Shown here: piece after piece, positions 34,041 to 45,209 of the stretch | How positions within the stretch are numbered: position 1 is the first letter of the stretch | How the letters are laid out: every line of letters starts with the position of its first letter | Notes under the pieces: generated by a model | What the model was told of the DNA's origin: nothing | The model's input: only the letters and a program-made list of their open reading frames with translations | The model's database searches: none | From: Dermanyssus gallinae | Lineage: Eukaryota; Arthropoda; Arachnida; Mesostigmata; Dermanyssidae | Reading direction: 5' to 3' | Assembly (NCBI GenBank): GCA_003439945.1 | Contig: QVRM01005234.1 | Location: forward strand, 426,498 to 490,497 | Length of the DNA stretch: 64,000 bases | Made by a program: the position numbers and the translations under genes

Positions 34041-34405
34041 TGATGCTGCGCCCCAAAACTCCCTCCGCATTTGCCATGCATACCTATGTTGGACGTACAG
34101 TGTGCTAAAAGAACTGTTTTGTCTGTTCAATCAATATTTGGTATTTCCACCCTACACCGGGGGAGCGGTCTAGCCACATTTACGTAACTCTCCGTCGGTC
34201 TGCCCATTTAAACTTCGCAACATTAAAGCTTCCTTTATCTTGCTTCAGAGGCTCGTTGAAGCAAAGTACACGCATGACTAGTCGATGCCAAGGAACTGCT
34301 CGTTACGGGACTAAGTAACCATAGCTTAAAGTACTCGGACGAGTTGCTGCTATCGGTTGTGGAAACATTTTTCCGCTGTGATCCTTTTTCGCATTACGAT
34401 CAGCA

Positions 34406-34407
<2 letters not shown>

Positions 34408-34455
<48 letters not shown>

Positions 34456-34516
34456 TTTTATTACTATTATTATTATTATTATTATTATTACTTTTATTAC
34501 TATTATTATTATTATT
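34408..34516. repeat. (ATT)n microsatellite
   Basis: ATT repeats with two CTTTT-type interruptions of identical form (ATTACTTTTATTACTATT), suggesting local duplication inside the tract. Confidence 0.95.
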
Positions 34517-34519
34517 GCA

Positions 34520-36095
34520 CTCAAACTGACAAAGGAGCTTGGGAAGACGCTCTTCGAGGCCACAGCGGAGCCAAGATCGACCGGGTTCCTCCGACAGAGA
34601 GTGTCATTAGAATTACAGAGAGGCAACGCCAAGATGATGTTGAGTGGTCACCGACACTCAAGCAATAAGACTAATATAAGCAATATTGTAGATATTATAT
34701 AGGTAATATATTGATAATTGTGATACATGTACATATTAACAAAATAAACCCTTGTTCAAAAATATTACTATTATTATTGCTTTTCGGTCATACGTGTACA
34801 CGCCTCTTAATTACGCTAATGTGCTGATGCAGGATCTGCATTCGCAGCCACAAATGCGCACTATGCATTACATTACATCGTCAAGGAGAAGACAGCGCCA
34901 CCGTGTTCTCTAAGAACGAACCACGCTGTGGAGAGGTAAATCGATTTATGAAATTGCGCAGAGAGATAGTAGTGAACTGCTGACCCTCGTTAGGGCCCTC
35001 CATCCGTACGGCGCGGATATTTCCCATCCCACTCAACATTTTGTACTACGGCATCTGGCAATTTGCAACTCAGATGCGACCCTGATAATTATGCCCTCTC
35101 GCGCCGTAAAGTAATGCTTCACTGCCTTCGTCTCATATGGCCAAGGATTCGCATTGAATTTTGATATCGAATCGCATAAATATGCGAACGGAGGCGAAAG
35201 GTTTGAGCGCCCTGAGCCCAGAGCCGCTGAGGTAAACGCGGCGAAACCACGCTCGTCTACAAAGTGAACGAGTGATTGCACTGTAGGGATACAAAAATAA
35301 CCAAGTTGGGCCGGGCCGTCTATCTCAATCGAGAGAGAGTTAACTTGCGCTAGTTGTTGCGTTGCCACAGTCTCACAGACAGAAACTAAGCAGATCTACT
35401 TGACGCATGGCTACCCACCCTTAATATATAGCCATTTTAGCTAAAAGCGGAATGATTAAAGAGTTATAGCAATCGCCAAATTACGACGTGTCCGCGCAGC
35501 ACTTACAGCTTTACCGGTACTCGTGCCCATGATGCGGTACTGTTATAACAAAACAGCCACTATCGCCACAACATCAAACGGGATAAAACAGCGAGAGCTT
35601 TCTCTGAATATAAAGAGGATGGACGCTGCGGGGAAGAGCGGGCTGCGACTTTGCTGGTCTAAGGCGATCTGAGTTCGATTTGATACGACCTCCTGGTTAG
35701 ACGGAACAGGAGCCGATTGGTTTCTTGGGTAGTCCAGAAATACTTGAGAATGGAGCGTCCACAGGTCTGCACGCAAAATACGTCAAAGACATTCGACGCG
35801 CGCATAGCAATGCTGTCGAACTCATTGTCAGAGTTTTTTTTACGCTAATAGGATGTTGCATTGATGACACAGGTTGTCACGTAATAGCAGTATTAAGGCT
35901 GCCTCAAGCTTATTTTTAGCGTCATAAGTGTGCAAAGTTAAAATGGTTAACGGGCACATTAGGAAGATTAATAACTGATGTGTATATATATATAGTCATT
36001 GATCTTCTGTTGCACATCTTGTTCGCAGGGACCCAAATGTCACGTTCCGACCGTGAATGATTGATTACATTGAATAAAAGAATAAAAATAAAATA

Positions 36096-36169
<74 letters not shown>

Positions 36170-36560
36170 TTATATATAATTTGCCAATTGTGTCGGGTAA
36201 GCTCGATTTCAATTCGATTAATTTACACAAGAGCTTTAAGGGGGAGCACCCTTTGTAGAGCCAGCTGGTTGAGTTGGATCAGCCAGAGCGCAGTACCACA
36301 AATGGCTAGGCTAATAAACGCTCAAGAAAAATGTGACTTATCACTTATTGGTTAGGTCCAATGCAATAGAACGTGCAACGAATGCAGACCCGGTACAGCA
36401 CTATAACCGTTCGTTACGTGACGTGCAAGTATTGTTTGCACTTGACCACACGGGCTAAAATATCAACTAACTATATCTATGCAGGACAGCTTATACAAAG
36501 TCAACAGTTAAGTGGTGGTGTATCACCGTCATGACCATCCACACCGCGTGCTACTGGTGG
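34520..36560. other. Unassigned stretch
   Basis: Short frames, no recognised motif. AATAAA with a 3'-end-like context near 34742. A long TA tract lies at about 36103-36165. Confidence 0.4.
36103..36165. repeat. (TA)n microsatellite
   Basis: About 30 TA units, one CA interruption at the start. Confidence 0.95.
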
Positions 36561-36569
36561 AATAGTCAA

Positions 36570-37025
36570 ATCGCCTAAAAGCAAAGGACTGCCACCGCCT
36601 ACAACGAGTATGCACGCGTTCGCAGAGCAAAGCACCGGCCAGAACTCTCCTATGTATGGGAAGAGCATAGAGAGGTACGAAGGGCCCGACATAAAGTCAC
36701 TCAGAATAGTAAAATTGATCACTGGAACTCTTAATAAGCCAAACAATTTAAAACAAAGGCCTACCAAGGATCTATACTAGCGTCTAAACAACGATCAGGC
36801 ATTTACATACAAAGACGTGTACTACTACGCAGCCACAGCTGGGGTTACCCAAGGGTCTGTAGCGAACTAACCCTGTAGTAGAGTATAACTCACGATGGAG
36901 TTCTTAGACTAACGCATACCCCCGAGAGCTTATTCCGTTGCTTACGCAGACGATCTGGCACTGATCGTGATCGCCCGTGGCGAGGATCTGCTTGAAGGAA
37001 CAGTTAATGAAGCCCTGGCGGATAT

Positions 37026-37070
<45 letters not shown>

Positions 37071-37920
37071 ATATTAAACGAAAGCAATTTTTCAAACAGC
37101 CTGAAGCGTACACCACATAATCTAAATTTACACCAGGAAGGTCACTCAGTAAGATCCACGCACATGGTCATGTATCTGAGTTTGATCCTGGATAGGGCTC
37201 CCACAAGAACACCTCACGTGCGCTATGCAGCAAAAGACAGCCAAAGCCTTGTCCGAACTACGGAAAATCCACTCACGAACCAGAGGAGAAACCGATTCTC
37301 GGCGTCGTCTCTTTGCATCGGTAATGGCCAGCAGCATGTAATACGCCACACCCTTATGGGAGCGCACGACTACCAGAGCTATAATACTCCGGCTTCTCAA
37401 CAACACCCAACGACCTATGGCGCTCAACATAGCACGGACAAGTTGCACGGCTTCCATAGCAGCCATACAGAACCCAGATAATTACCTGAGACCTAAGAGT
37501 TAAAGAACTGGCATAAAGAAATCCTTTAATTAACGACCGGATGGAAGATGCACTAATCAGCGGAACAGACAACTCTAAGCAAATGGAGCCAACAACGGGA
37601 AGCAATTCAGTGGGGTCATTCTGAATACTAGACAAAATCAATACTCCCTGATCTCTAAAAATCGTAAAGCTTTAAACTCGGCTCACCTACCTAGCCACTC
37701 GCACAACTGCTAACAGGCCACGGTGGCTGCTTTCAGCAAAACCTACACTACATTGGTAAAACTAACTTCCCTGTATGCTTCATATGCAGCTCAGGGCAGG
37801 CCGACGACGTAAGGCACTGCTATGAACGCTGCACCTTTTTGACACTAAGCGAGAAAAAAAAACAATTACCATCCATACGACACATAACAACTAACCCCCA
37901 CTAGCAGTAATTGTTCCCTG
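36570..37920 (+). pseudogene. Decayed R1-like retrotransposon, RT interrupted by (TA)n
   Basis: Translating across stops gives an Arg-rich pre-RT linker (YNEYARVRRAKHRPELSY, KVTQNSKIDHWNS). The RT blocks AATAGVTQGSVAN and SVAYADDLALIVIARGEDLL follow. Just after VNEALADIL comes a (TA)n tract at 37027-37073. Beyond it the frame resumes (MVMYLSLILDRAPTRTPHVR), and near 37760 comes the zinc-finger tail NFPVCFICSSGQADDVRHCY then ERCTFL (CxxC, H, C). Linker, RT, thumb and finger are thus in the R1-clade order. Many stops and a large RT deletion mean it is dead. YADD itself is preserved. Confidence 0.7.
37027..37073. repeat. (TA)n tract inside an RT pseudogene
   Basis: TA run with one TTTA interruption, lying between the YADD block and the thumb of the R1-like relic. 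Confidence 0.9.
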
Positions 37921-37924
37921 GGAC

Positions 37925-40460
37925 TTTCGTAGTCGTTAAACGTTTTTGATCGCGTGACCACGTGACACGTTTACATAATCAGATCAGCCAGTGTAGGTGC
38001 ATGCACACAAAATGCATTTCGTACACCGACGCAAAAAATACGCCACTTGCACATATGTGGCGACAAGTACTTTAGCAGGGTGTGTATATTGAAGGGTTGA
38101 AAATGCTCAAAACATAGCCATGTCTCTGAGATGTGTGCATCATTATGGTGTCGAAAACATAATGCAGCATGTAGCCTATGCACTGAAGTAATACCACAAA
38201 TTTCCCGGTCATGTAGGTTAGGGAGTCACCAGGTTTTTAGTGGGTTTGAGAGTCCCACACTACCCAGACCAAAGGGTGTGCGTTATGCATTTTTGTTCCT
38301 AACCCCTGTAAAAAAAACATGTAGCCTGCTTGTTCTATTTGATCGAACGAATGACATATAGTGCGCTTAGAGTGCTTGATTTGCACCCAAAGTAGTAGCA
38401 AACTTTCTGTGCGGAAAATTGTCAACAGACAGCGTAATAAGCGGGCTGCCTCGCTGCCGGACCGGCAGGCCAAGATGTACAACATACATACGGTCATCGT
38501 GCTTTTTCACATTTGTAAGTGTAGTGTAGTGGAATGCGTTTAAACCTGCAGCATGCGGTTTATTCGCGGCTCTAAAGGAGTCGCTATTTGTTGTGATCCC
38601 ACGCACACCACGCGTTTGTGAGTGTGCTTTGAATGCTAGCCGGCTGTTTCCAAGACATCCAGTCAACCATCCATCCAGTCTGCTGTTGCTCAGTATTATT
38701 ACTATGTGGCCGCTGCAAGCCGCTATGCAAACAGGTGGACGGTGTAACGGAAACACGCGGATAAACGAGGTTGAGTTGGGCTTCTTTAAGGCCCTAGAAG
38801 GCCACGACGACGTTTCTCGTTTCTCGACGTCGGGCGTCGCCAAACGCGCCTACACGCCTATCGGGCTTGAATGTGGGAGCGCCCTGTTTACCCTGTTCTG
38901 GCTAGCGCCATGCGTCTAGTCTGCATGTGATCCGCCGCCAGCACGCGGCGACCTCGCGGCGCCGGAAGCCACAGTCAAGTTACACAACTTATAACCAAGT
39001 AATTAATTAAGCCTTCGATTCGAGCTAACGTGTGTCTAATGTTCAGCTCCGCCATCAACTGTGCGTGTTACCGTGTGCGCCACACCGACATTTTTCACGC
39101 TTTTGCCTTAGTTAGTGTTGTTGTGCAGGCACGGCTGCAGTTTGGTGGCTGACTGAATTGCGCGAACTATTTCAAGCAGTTGAATAGTCTCTCGCATAGA
39201 CTAACAATGCATGCATAGCCGTAGGCCTGTTTAGTCAAGTGAACTACCGCGCAGTGCCTTGAACGGAAAGACGTTTACGCATAGCACTTGGGCGCGTAGC
39301 TGTTTTGGGCCCATACAATCCTGGCGCGATTTATACGGCAGAGTCATATATTTGCGCAATAGCTAAATAAACGCCAATTTAACTGTAATACTAGAAAACA
39401 ATAACTAAGGGAAGTCACGAAGCTGATCTCCGGTACAAAGATGATGTCAATTCGTTATTCTTCAAAATATTTTTTATTTTTTAACGCCTTTATTTATATT
39501 TACGGTACTATGTGTGGATATATACGAATTTAACTAAATTTTAATTTTTCTTTATAATACTTGTGTGCTATTAACATGCTGCTAACATTTAGATCTCACA
39601 CAAAAATAAAAAAAAAGTAGTTGCATACAATTGTATTTTATTAGCACGTATCAAAATCTCCGTTAGCTGGCACAACGGCAATTGTACTGACATGAAGGAT
39701 GATTTTGATTAAATATATGTACCACTGAAAACTTACCCAAGAAGAAAAACAAATTATTATCGCAGCATAATCTTGTATATAATTGTGTACGCACACAATA
39801 GTGCACTAACATCTACAGTGTGCTGTAATAGATATAAGGCGAGTCTTTGTAATGCTTGCTCAGATATTTAAAACATTGCTGTTATTAGTCAACAGCTACA
39901 TTAGTTAGGTCTAGTTAGAAGTTACAGGTAGGGCTTATCGTGTTATTGCTTCTAAAATTGTTTGGACAATTATTCAAATCGTGCAATATGTTATTCGGTG
40001 CTAGGGCGACCATAAAAATTCGCACCTTACATGACAACACAGAATTTTAGCTTTTGCCGATGAAATACCTTCGCAGAAGACCTAATGCACAACAGATATG
40101 TTGGTTCCAGGCAATTTTATGAAACAGCACGAACGAGCAAAATGTCGAACGTAACGCAATAATAACTCGTTTTCAAAAAGTTCACTGAGGGTGATCTGCT
40201 TTTAGATTGTAGCACTGGCAGGCTGTCTTACAGTCAGCTTTTCGTACACACTCCGCCTAAAGAAGTTACAACTATTTCGAGAAAAACCTACTGTGTAGCT
40301 GCAGAAATGAAATCATTGAAACTGACTGTACTTTTATGGCACCGTTTAGCCATGGTTTTGTCGAGATCTATAAGAACCGCGGATCTGTTTCGCGTTGTCG
40401 TCAAATGCTACCTAATGTCGCCATTTTACTAAGCCACACGTTCAGGCCACAATGCAGGCA
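37925..40460. other. Unassigned stretch
   Basis: Several 60-150 codon frames on both strands around 38130-38920, none with a recognised motif. 39400-40300 is AT-rich and featureless to me. Confidence 0.4.
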
Positions 40461-40741
40461 GGTACAATGCGCGGCAGCTCTGCTAAGAGATCTCAGCCCC
40501 TCGAGTGCGTTGCTATGGCGACGCCGGGTCAGCCGGTTGGTGGTAATCGTGGTTACCAGTACAACTGGTAGGTCATTCGCCGGCTCTTCGCCATGGCCTG
40601 AATGAGTGACTGGGCCTGAACCATACATGTGTACTGCGGCGGGCTCGTGTCGCCCGCTGTTACTCGGGATGGGTTCTCTTTGTCTTCTCGTTTGCCGGCG
40701 CATTACCTATCGCGCTGACGGAGGTCGGCCTCTCAACAACG

Positions 40742-40790
40742 TCCGTTGTTGTCGTTGTTGTTGTTGTTGTGGTTGTTGTTGTTGTTGGGA
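40742..40790. repeat. (GTT)n microsatellite
   Basis: GTT repeats with GTC and GGT variants, about 65 bp before the tRNA pair. Confidence 0.9.
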
Positions 40791-40854
40791 GAGGTACTGC
40801 CGCTTGAGAAAGAAGCTGCTGACAGCTTGGCCATTCAACGAGACGACAGTCATC

Positions 40855-40926
40855 TCCGGCATGGTCTAGTGGCTAGGATACGTGGCTCTCACCCACGAGG
40901 CCCGGGTTCGATTCCCGGTGTCGGAA
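40855..40926 (+). tRNA. tRNA-Glu (CTC)
   Basis: A 72-nt gene. The acceptor stem TCCGGCA pairs with TGTCGGA (one G-U), with discriminator A. Anticodon stem CGTGG/CCACG closes the loop CTCTCAC, with anticodon CTC at 40888-40890. A-box-like TGGTCTAGTGG and B-box GGTTCGATTCC are both good. The sequence is close to standard eukaryotic nuclear tRNA-Glu. There is no T-run behind it before the next tRNA 5 nt downstream, so it is likely co-transcribed with tRNA-Gln by RNA polymerase III and separated by processing. Confidence 0.95.
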
Positions 40927-40931
40927 TGTCT

Positions 40932-41003
40932 GGTTCCATGGTGTAATGGTTAGCACTCTGGACTCTGAATCCAGCGATCCGAGTTCAAATCTCGGTGGAA
41001 CCT
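40932..41003 (+). tRNA. tRNA-Gln (CTG)
   Basis: A 72-nt gene. The acceptor stem GGTTCCA pairs perfectly with TGGAACC, with discriminator T. Anticodon stem CTGGA/TCCAG closes CTCTGAA, with anticodon CTG at 40965-40967. A-box TGGTGTAATGG and B-box GGTTCAAATCT are present. Nuclear type, and apparently functional. The T8 run at 41008-41015 is the only polymerase III terminator for the pair. Confidence 0.95.
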
Positions 41004-41007
41004 GTAC

Positions 41008-41015
41008 TTTTTTTT
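41008..41015 (+). terminator. RNA polymerase III T-run terminator of the tRNA-Glu/Gln pair
   Basis: Eight T residues begin 5 nt after tRNA-Gln. A second T run lies at 41019-41027 as a possible back-up. Confidence 0.85.
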
Positions 41016-41309
41016 GCCTTTTTTTTTCATTCTCGTTCTCTGTCTATAGTTCAGCCAAATATAGTGTGGTATATTGTCTAATGTATTAAAATAAATAATA
41101 ATAATAATAATAATAATACATTAGTAAACTACACTTAAAATATTATTTCAGCGAGTGCTACCAATGCGCTAGATGCACACCCACTTATCTGTTTTTATGC
41201 TTTATCTATAAAGCTAGATGGCTTTGTCGCCAACGGTTTACCTACAAAGCCACGATAGATAACTCTCAGTTCGTATATTGGACTGTTTTATTTTCTTCAA
41301 ATAGTATTG

Positions 41310-41527
<218 letters not shown>

Positions 41528-41529
41528 GA

Positions 41530-42480
41530 TTGTCAATACACCAAGTACCACCGGGGAATGCGCTTTGCAAGGTTCTGAGATTTGAGGCCAAAGCTTTGTG
41601 GCCTCCAGCCGTTCTGGACAGGGGTTACATTCCCTCGAGCTGTATGTTGTATGGGTCGACTTGCCTACGACTTGGATGCGCTTTGGTTGTGGCGAACGAA
41701 CAAGCCGACAAACACACGGCTTACCTCAACACGAGCAGCTGCAGAAGCAGCAGCAGCGGGGCAAGACTAGAGGAAGGCAGGACGACGACATCGACGAAGA
41801 CGACGAAATCGACGACGACGACGAAAAGCGAAAGAAAAACTTTTCGATCCACGTCCATATGAAAAATGGACGTGGAACCAGCACGCTCTCCATTGAAACG
41901 ACGGCGACGCTAGCGTTGACGCTGACTACGACGACGACGACAACCAGCAGCGTCACTGTAGCAGCGTTGAAGCGGGTTGGGGCGAACTGGGGCGGTCGGA
42001 ACTACATTTATGATGATGATGACAATGATGGCAAGCCGTGTCAAAGCGGTGCGGTTTGCCGTATTCAACCGCCGTCGATCTTCGTCCCCTGATTTCACTC
42101 CTCCTGCTTCACGCACCCCGCCAGGTCGGCGTGTCGGGTTGGCGTCGAAGGAGCAGCGTTTCCAAACGAAACGCTACGAAAGGTAGGCAAATTTCGACTA
42201 CTGCGGGCAAACACACACACGCACACTCTCAGAGATGCCCAGCCTACTGCGTGTAGGGTATACCTATACTGCCAAAACTGCTAGAACGATTTCCATCGGT
42301 TTTCGACGACTCGTTCGTTTTACTTTGCTGTCTGCCAACACTACTATTACTACAACTACTACAACTGCTGGTTCTGCTGCTGCTGCTGCTGTCAGTGTCA
42401 TACCATACAATGATGACTAGACCACGGCTAGGCGGACGCCGACGAATTTTACTATTGTCATTAATAATACCCCACCACAG
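41530..42480. other. GC-richer block with (ACG)n, (GAC)n, (CTG)n and (GAT)n
   Basis: 41780-41825 and 41930-41945 are GAC/ACG repeats, 42010-42030 is GAT, 42340-42395 is ACT and CTG. A 164-codon plus frame at 41598-42092 is Asp- and Thr-rich through these repeats and has no recognised domain. A short hairpin lies at 41848-41876. Confidence 0.35.
41848..41876. repeat. 11-bp perfect inverted repeat, 7-nt loop
   Basis: TCCACGTCCAT and ATGGACGTGGA flank ATGAAAA. Confidence 0.85.
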
Positions 42481-42508
42481 GTGCTGTACTGTTTTTGCTT
42501 ATGCCTCG

Positions 42509-42608
42509 GTTGTTGTTGTTGCGGCTGTTAGCGGTTGTTGTTGTTGTTGACGGTTTTTGTTGTTGTTGACGGTTTTTGTTGTTGTTGTTGTCCCTGTTGT
42601 TGTTGTTA
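42509..42608. repeat. (GTT)n minisatellite
   Basis: GTT repeats punctuated by GACGGTTTTT or AACGGTTGTT at near-regular spacing. Confidence 0.9.
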
Positions 42609-42934
42609 ACGGTTGTTCTTATCGATCGCTGTTCAGCGACATTTTTGTCCAGTTTTTCATGTCAAAGTCGTACTAGTTACAGTAGTCGCAACTGGTGGCC
42701 CACAGTGAGTGATGTTCGTTTGACTGTCGCGCATATTGGCCGCATGCACTGCTAGAGTGTCGGCATAGTTACGAAGAACGTGGCATTCACAGCAAGCGTA
42801 CGTACGGCGAGTACGCGCCGTACATTGAGATACGCCCCTCGTTCTACATTTGCTGCATCGCCACACGTCAACTACACTCAGCTACTCGAGAAGGCATTCA
42901 ACTCGTTTGTGATTTGGGCTCCCAAAGTATATTT

Positions 42935-43011
42935 ACGTATATATATATATAAATATACATAAATATACATATGTATATATAATTATGCATATACATATGT
43001 ATATATAATTA

Positions 43012-43057
<46 letters not shown>

Positions 43058-43248
43058 ATACATAAATATACATATGTATATATAATTATGCATAATATAT
43101 ATAGATATATATACATAATATACATTGTATATTAATTATATATATATATATTATATATTATATATATATATATATATATCTATATATATCTATATATATT
43201 TAATTATATATATATAAATTTACGTATATATATATATATATATATCTA
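42935..43248. repeat. TA-rich repeat with a 30-bp unit
   Basis: CATATGTATATATAATTATG occurs three times (about 42968, 42998 and 43069) within a (TA)n background. Confidence 0.85.
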
Positions 43249-43288
43249 TGATTCAGCCAAACACCCATTTTAGTGCTCTGACGCCAAC

Positions 43289-43372
43289 GGTAGCGTGGCC
43301 GAGCGGTCTAAAGGCGCTGGTTTAAGGCACCAGTCTCTTCGGGGGGCGTGGGTTCGAATCCCACCGCTGCCA
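43289..43372 (+). tRNA. tRNA-Leu (AAG)
   Basis: An 84-nt gene with the long variable arm of leucine tRNAs. The acceptor stem GGTAGCG pairs with CGCTGCC (one T-G), with discriminator A. Anticodon stem CTGGT/ACCAG closes TTAAGGC, with anticodon AAG at 43324-43326. B-box GGTTCGAATCC is perfect. Compared with the usual 82-nt form there is one extra A in the D-loop (GGTCTAAAGGC) and an extra G in the variable arm (TTCGGGGGGCG). It may be a slightly altered working gene or an early pseudogene. Confidence 0.9.
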
Positions 43373-43373
43373 G

Positions 43374-43378
43374 CTTTT
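43374..43378 (+). terminator. T5 RNA polymerase III terminator
   Basis: Five T residues start two bases after tRNA-Leu. Confidence 0.8.
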
Positions 43379-43384
43379 TCAGTC

Positions 43385-43812
43385 TCAAAAGCAAACTTAA
43401 CGACTCACGAGCAAACGTGTGCCCTTTTAGTAAGTACACGCAGCATAAGCGTGTTTTTGCGTTGCATGCCTCCTTCATTGCCTCAACTAACTACTAGGTA
43501 CATATCAAAGTAGTATGGTTGCTACTAAAAATGGAAGCTAATGTTTCATATCGTGTTTGGTGTGAGATCTTTTGGTTTGTAAATATGTACATTTCTCTTA
43601 GTTCTATAGCTAGTGGCCATGGTGTATTTTAACGTTGACCATACTGAATAGCTGATGGTTTATGTATGTATACTACATGTATCTCAGAGTTCTCGAGGTA
43701 CAGCACAAAAAGGTAAACTAACTTTGGTTAATCTTTAAACTATCTTTGTACACACGCTGCGTGTATATATGCATAAATTCGGGAGAACTCAGACTTAATT
43801 ATATATACTCCC

Positions 43813-43843
<31 letters not shown>

Positions 43844-45205
43844 GCATCTGTAAATACATATACGATCGTACTTCTGCTATAATCACGGCATGACCAGTTC
43901 TAAGTGCTCCTGTTCTAAATGATGAGAGTCATCCTGTCGAGACGCTTACCGTCGATCCAGGCTAGTCCAGTGGTTTCAACGTGTTTAAACATCAAATGTG
44001 AGGGTGAACAAGAGGCGTGACGAGTCTGAAGCCAGCACATATATGTATTCTTGCAGTAGAATCATCAATTAATCAATCAATTAACAATCATCAATTAAGA
44101 TTGCTAACGATGCGCTGGGTGGGGTGTTTAGCCAATCGCTTGCAAGGGTTGCAAAGGTTGCCCTAAACGGAGCCTTAGTAGAGTCATCGCTAGCATGATG
44201 ATATAATACTTAACGAGCATGCTGATCGGTTACCAGAGACGACCATGCACTCTGCGAGGTGAAGTCTTTTGAAGTTCCAAGAACATCCGCCAAGCTGGGG
44301 TCGCCGCATCTACATTGATGGGGGGGGGGGACACGAGATTTGCTCCGAAGCGTAACTCCGCACTAATCCGAACAGTTTCATCATCGAGTACTGTGATCAA
44401 GTAAGTACTTGGGAAAGCTTATAAACAGGCCTTTTGCGGAGACCGCTGGGAGTCTGGCCTTGTAAATAGTAGTAGTAGGAACTTGTTCGAAGAGATGTGC
44501 AAACGTCTCTTTTTGGATTGGGGTAGACCTGCCTTCCTGGGAAAAGGTGTCAGCGGGTATGAAACCGTACAGCGAGGCCAATCTCTCTGACACAACCCCC
44601 TAAGAGAGATTATATGCTTCTTTACACAGCTGTGTCGTCCAGTAGCCGTGAAGCCTTTCCAATGCCTGGGATACACAAGAGACTATGGCACTACCAGCCA
44701 ACATGGCAGCGCCAGGCATCTCCAGTCCACCTACGTATATGGGAAGCAGAGCCTGCATTGGATAATTGGCATACGCGGAAGAGCACATCAAATTTCACTG
44801 ATTGAAGGCAGTCAATTCAAGACAATTGGCCCCCCTAAGCAAGCGAGTTATTTGAAGCGCTAAAAGGCGCACCTACCTAGGATTCCGCGATTTCGGTAGG
44901 TTGTTACACGTTCAAGTGCCATTTCGAGATTTCCTGCTCAAACTGCTCTCTTATCTGCACACTACGCTCACTATCAACTAATAATAATAAACAATTTATT
45001 CAGAACAACAAGCTGTCATAAACGTATAAAATAACAAAACATTTTAATTGACAGAGTTGTGCAAGTTGACCGTCGTCATCACATTGTTTGATGCGGCGCA
45101 CAGTCCCCCAAACAAAGGCTGGGTTCACAAAATCTAATCTCTCTAAGTAGGTAAGAATAACAAAACCTTTGCTTCGAAAAGTCGCTATGAACCTCTTGAT
45201 CGGCA
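43385..45205. other. Unassigned stretch
   Basis: A TA tract at 43820-43844 and short frames. At 44980-45010 the minus strand reads GAATAAATTGTTTATTATTA, resembling a CR1/RTE-like 3' end, but no coding part accompanies it. Confidence 0.4.
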
Positions 45206-45209
45206 TATA

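Noticed and set aside
35640..35700. GGTCTAAGGCGATC and GAGTTCGATTTGA as tRNA promoter boxes
   Set aside because: Boxes almost touch; spacing is incompatible with a tRNA or SINE head.
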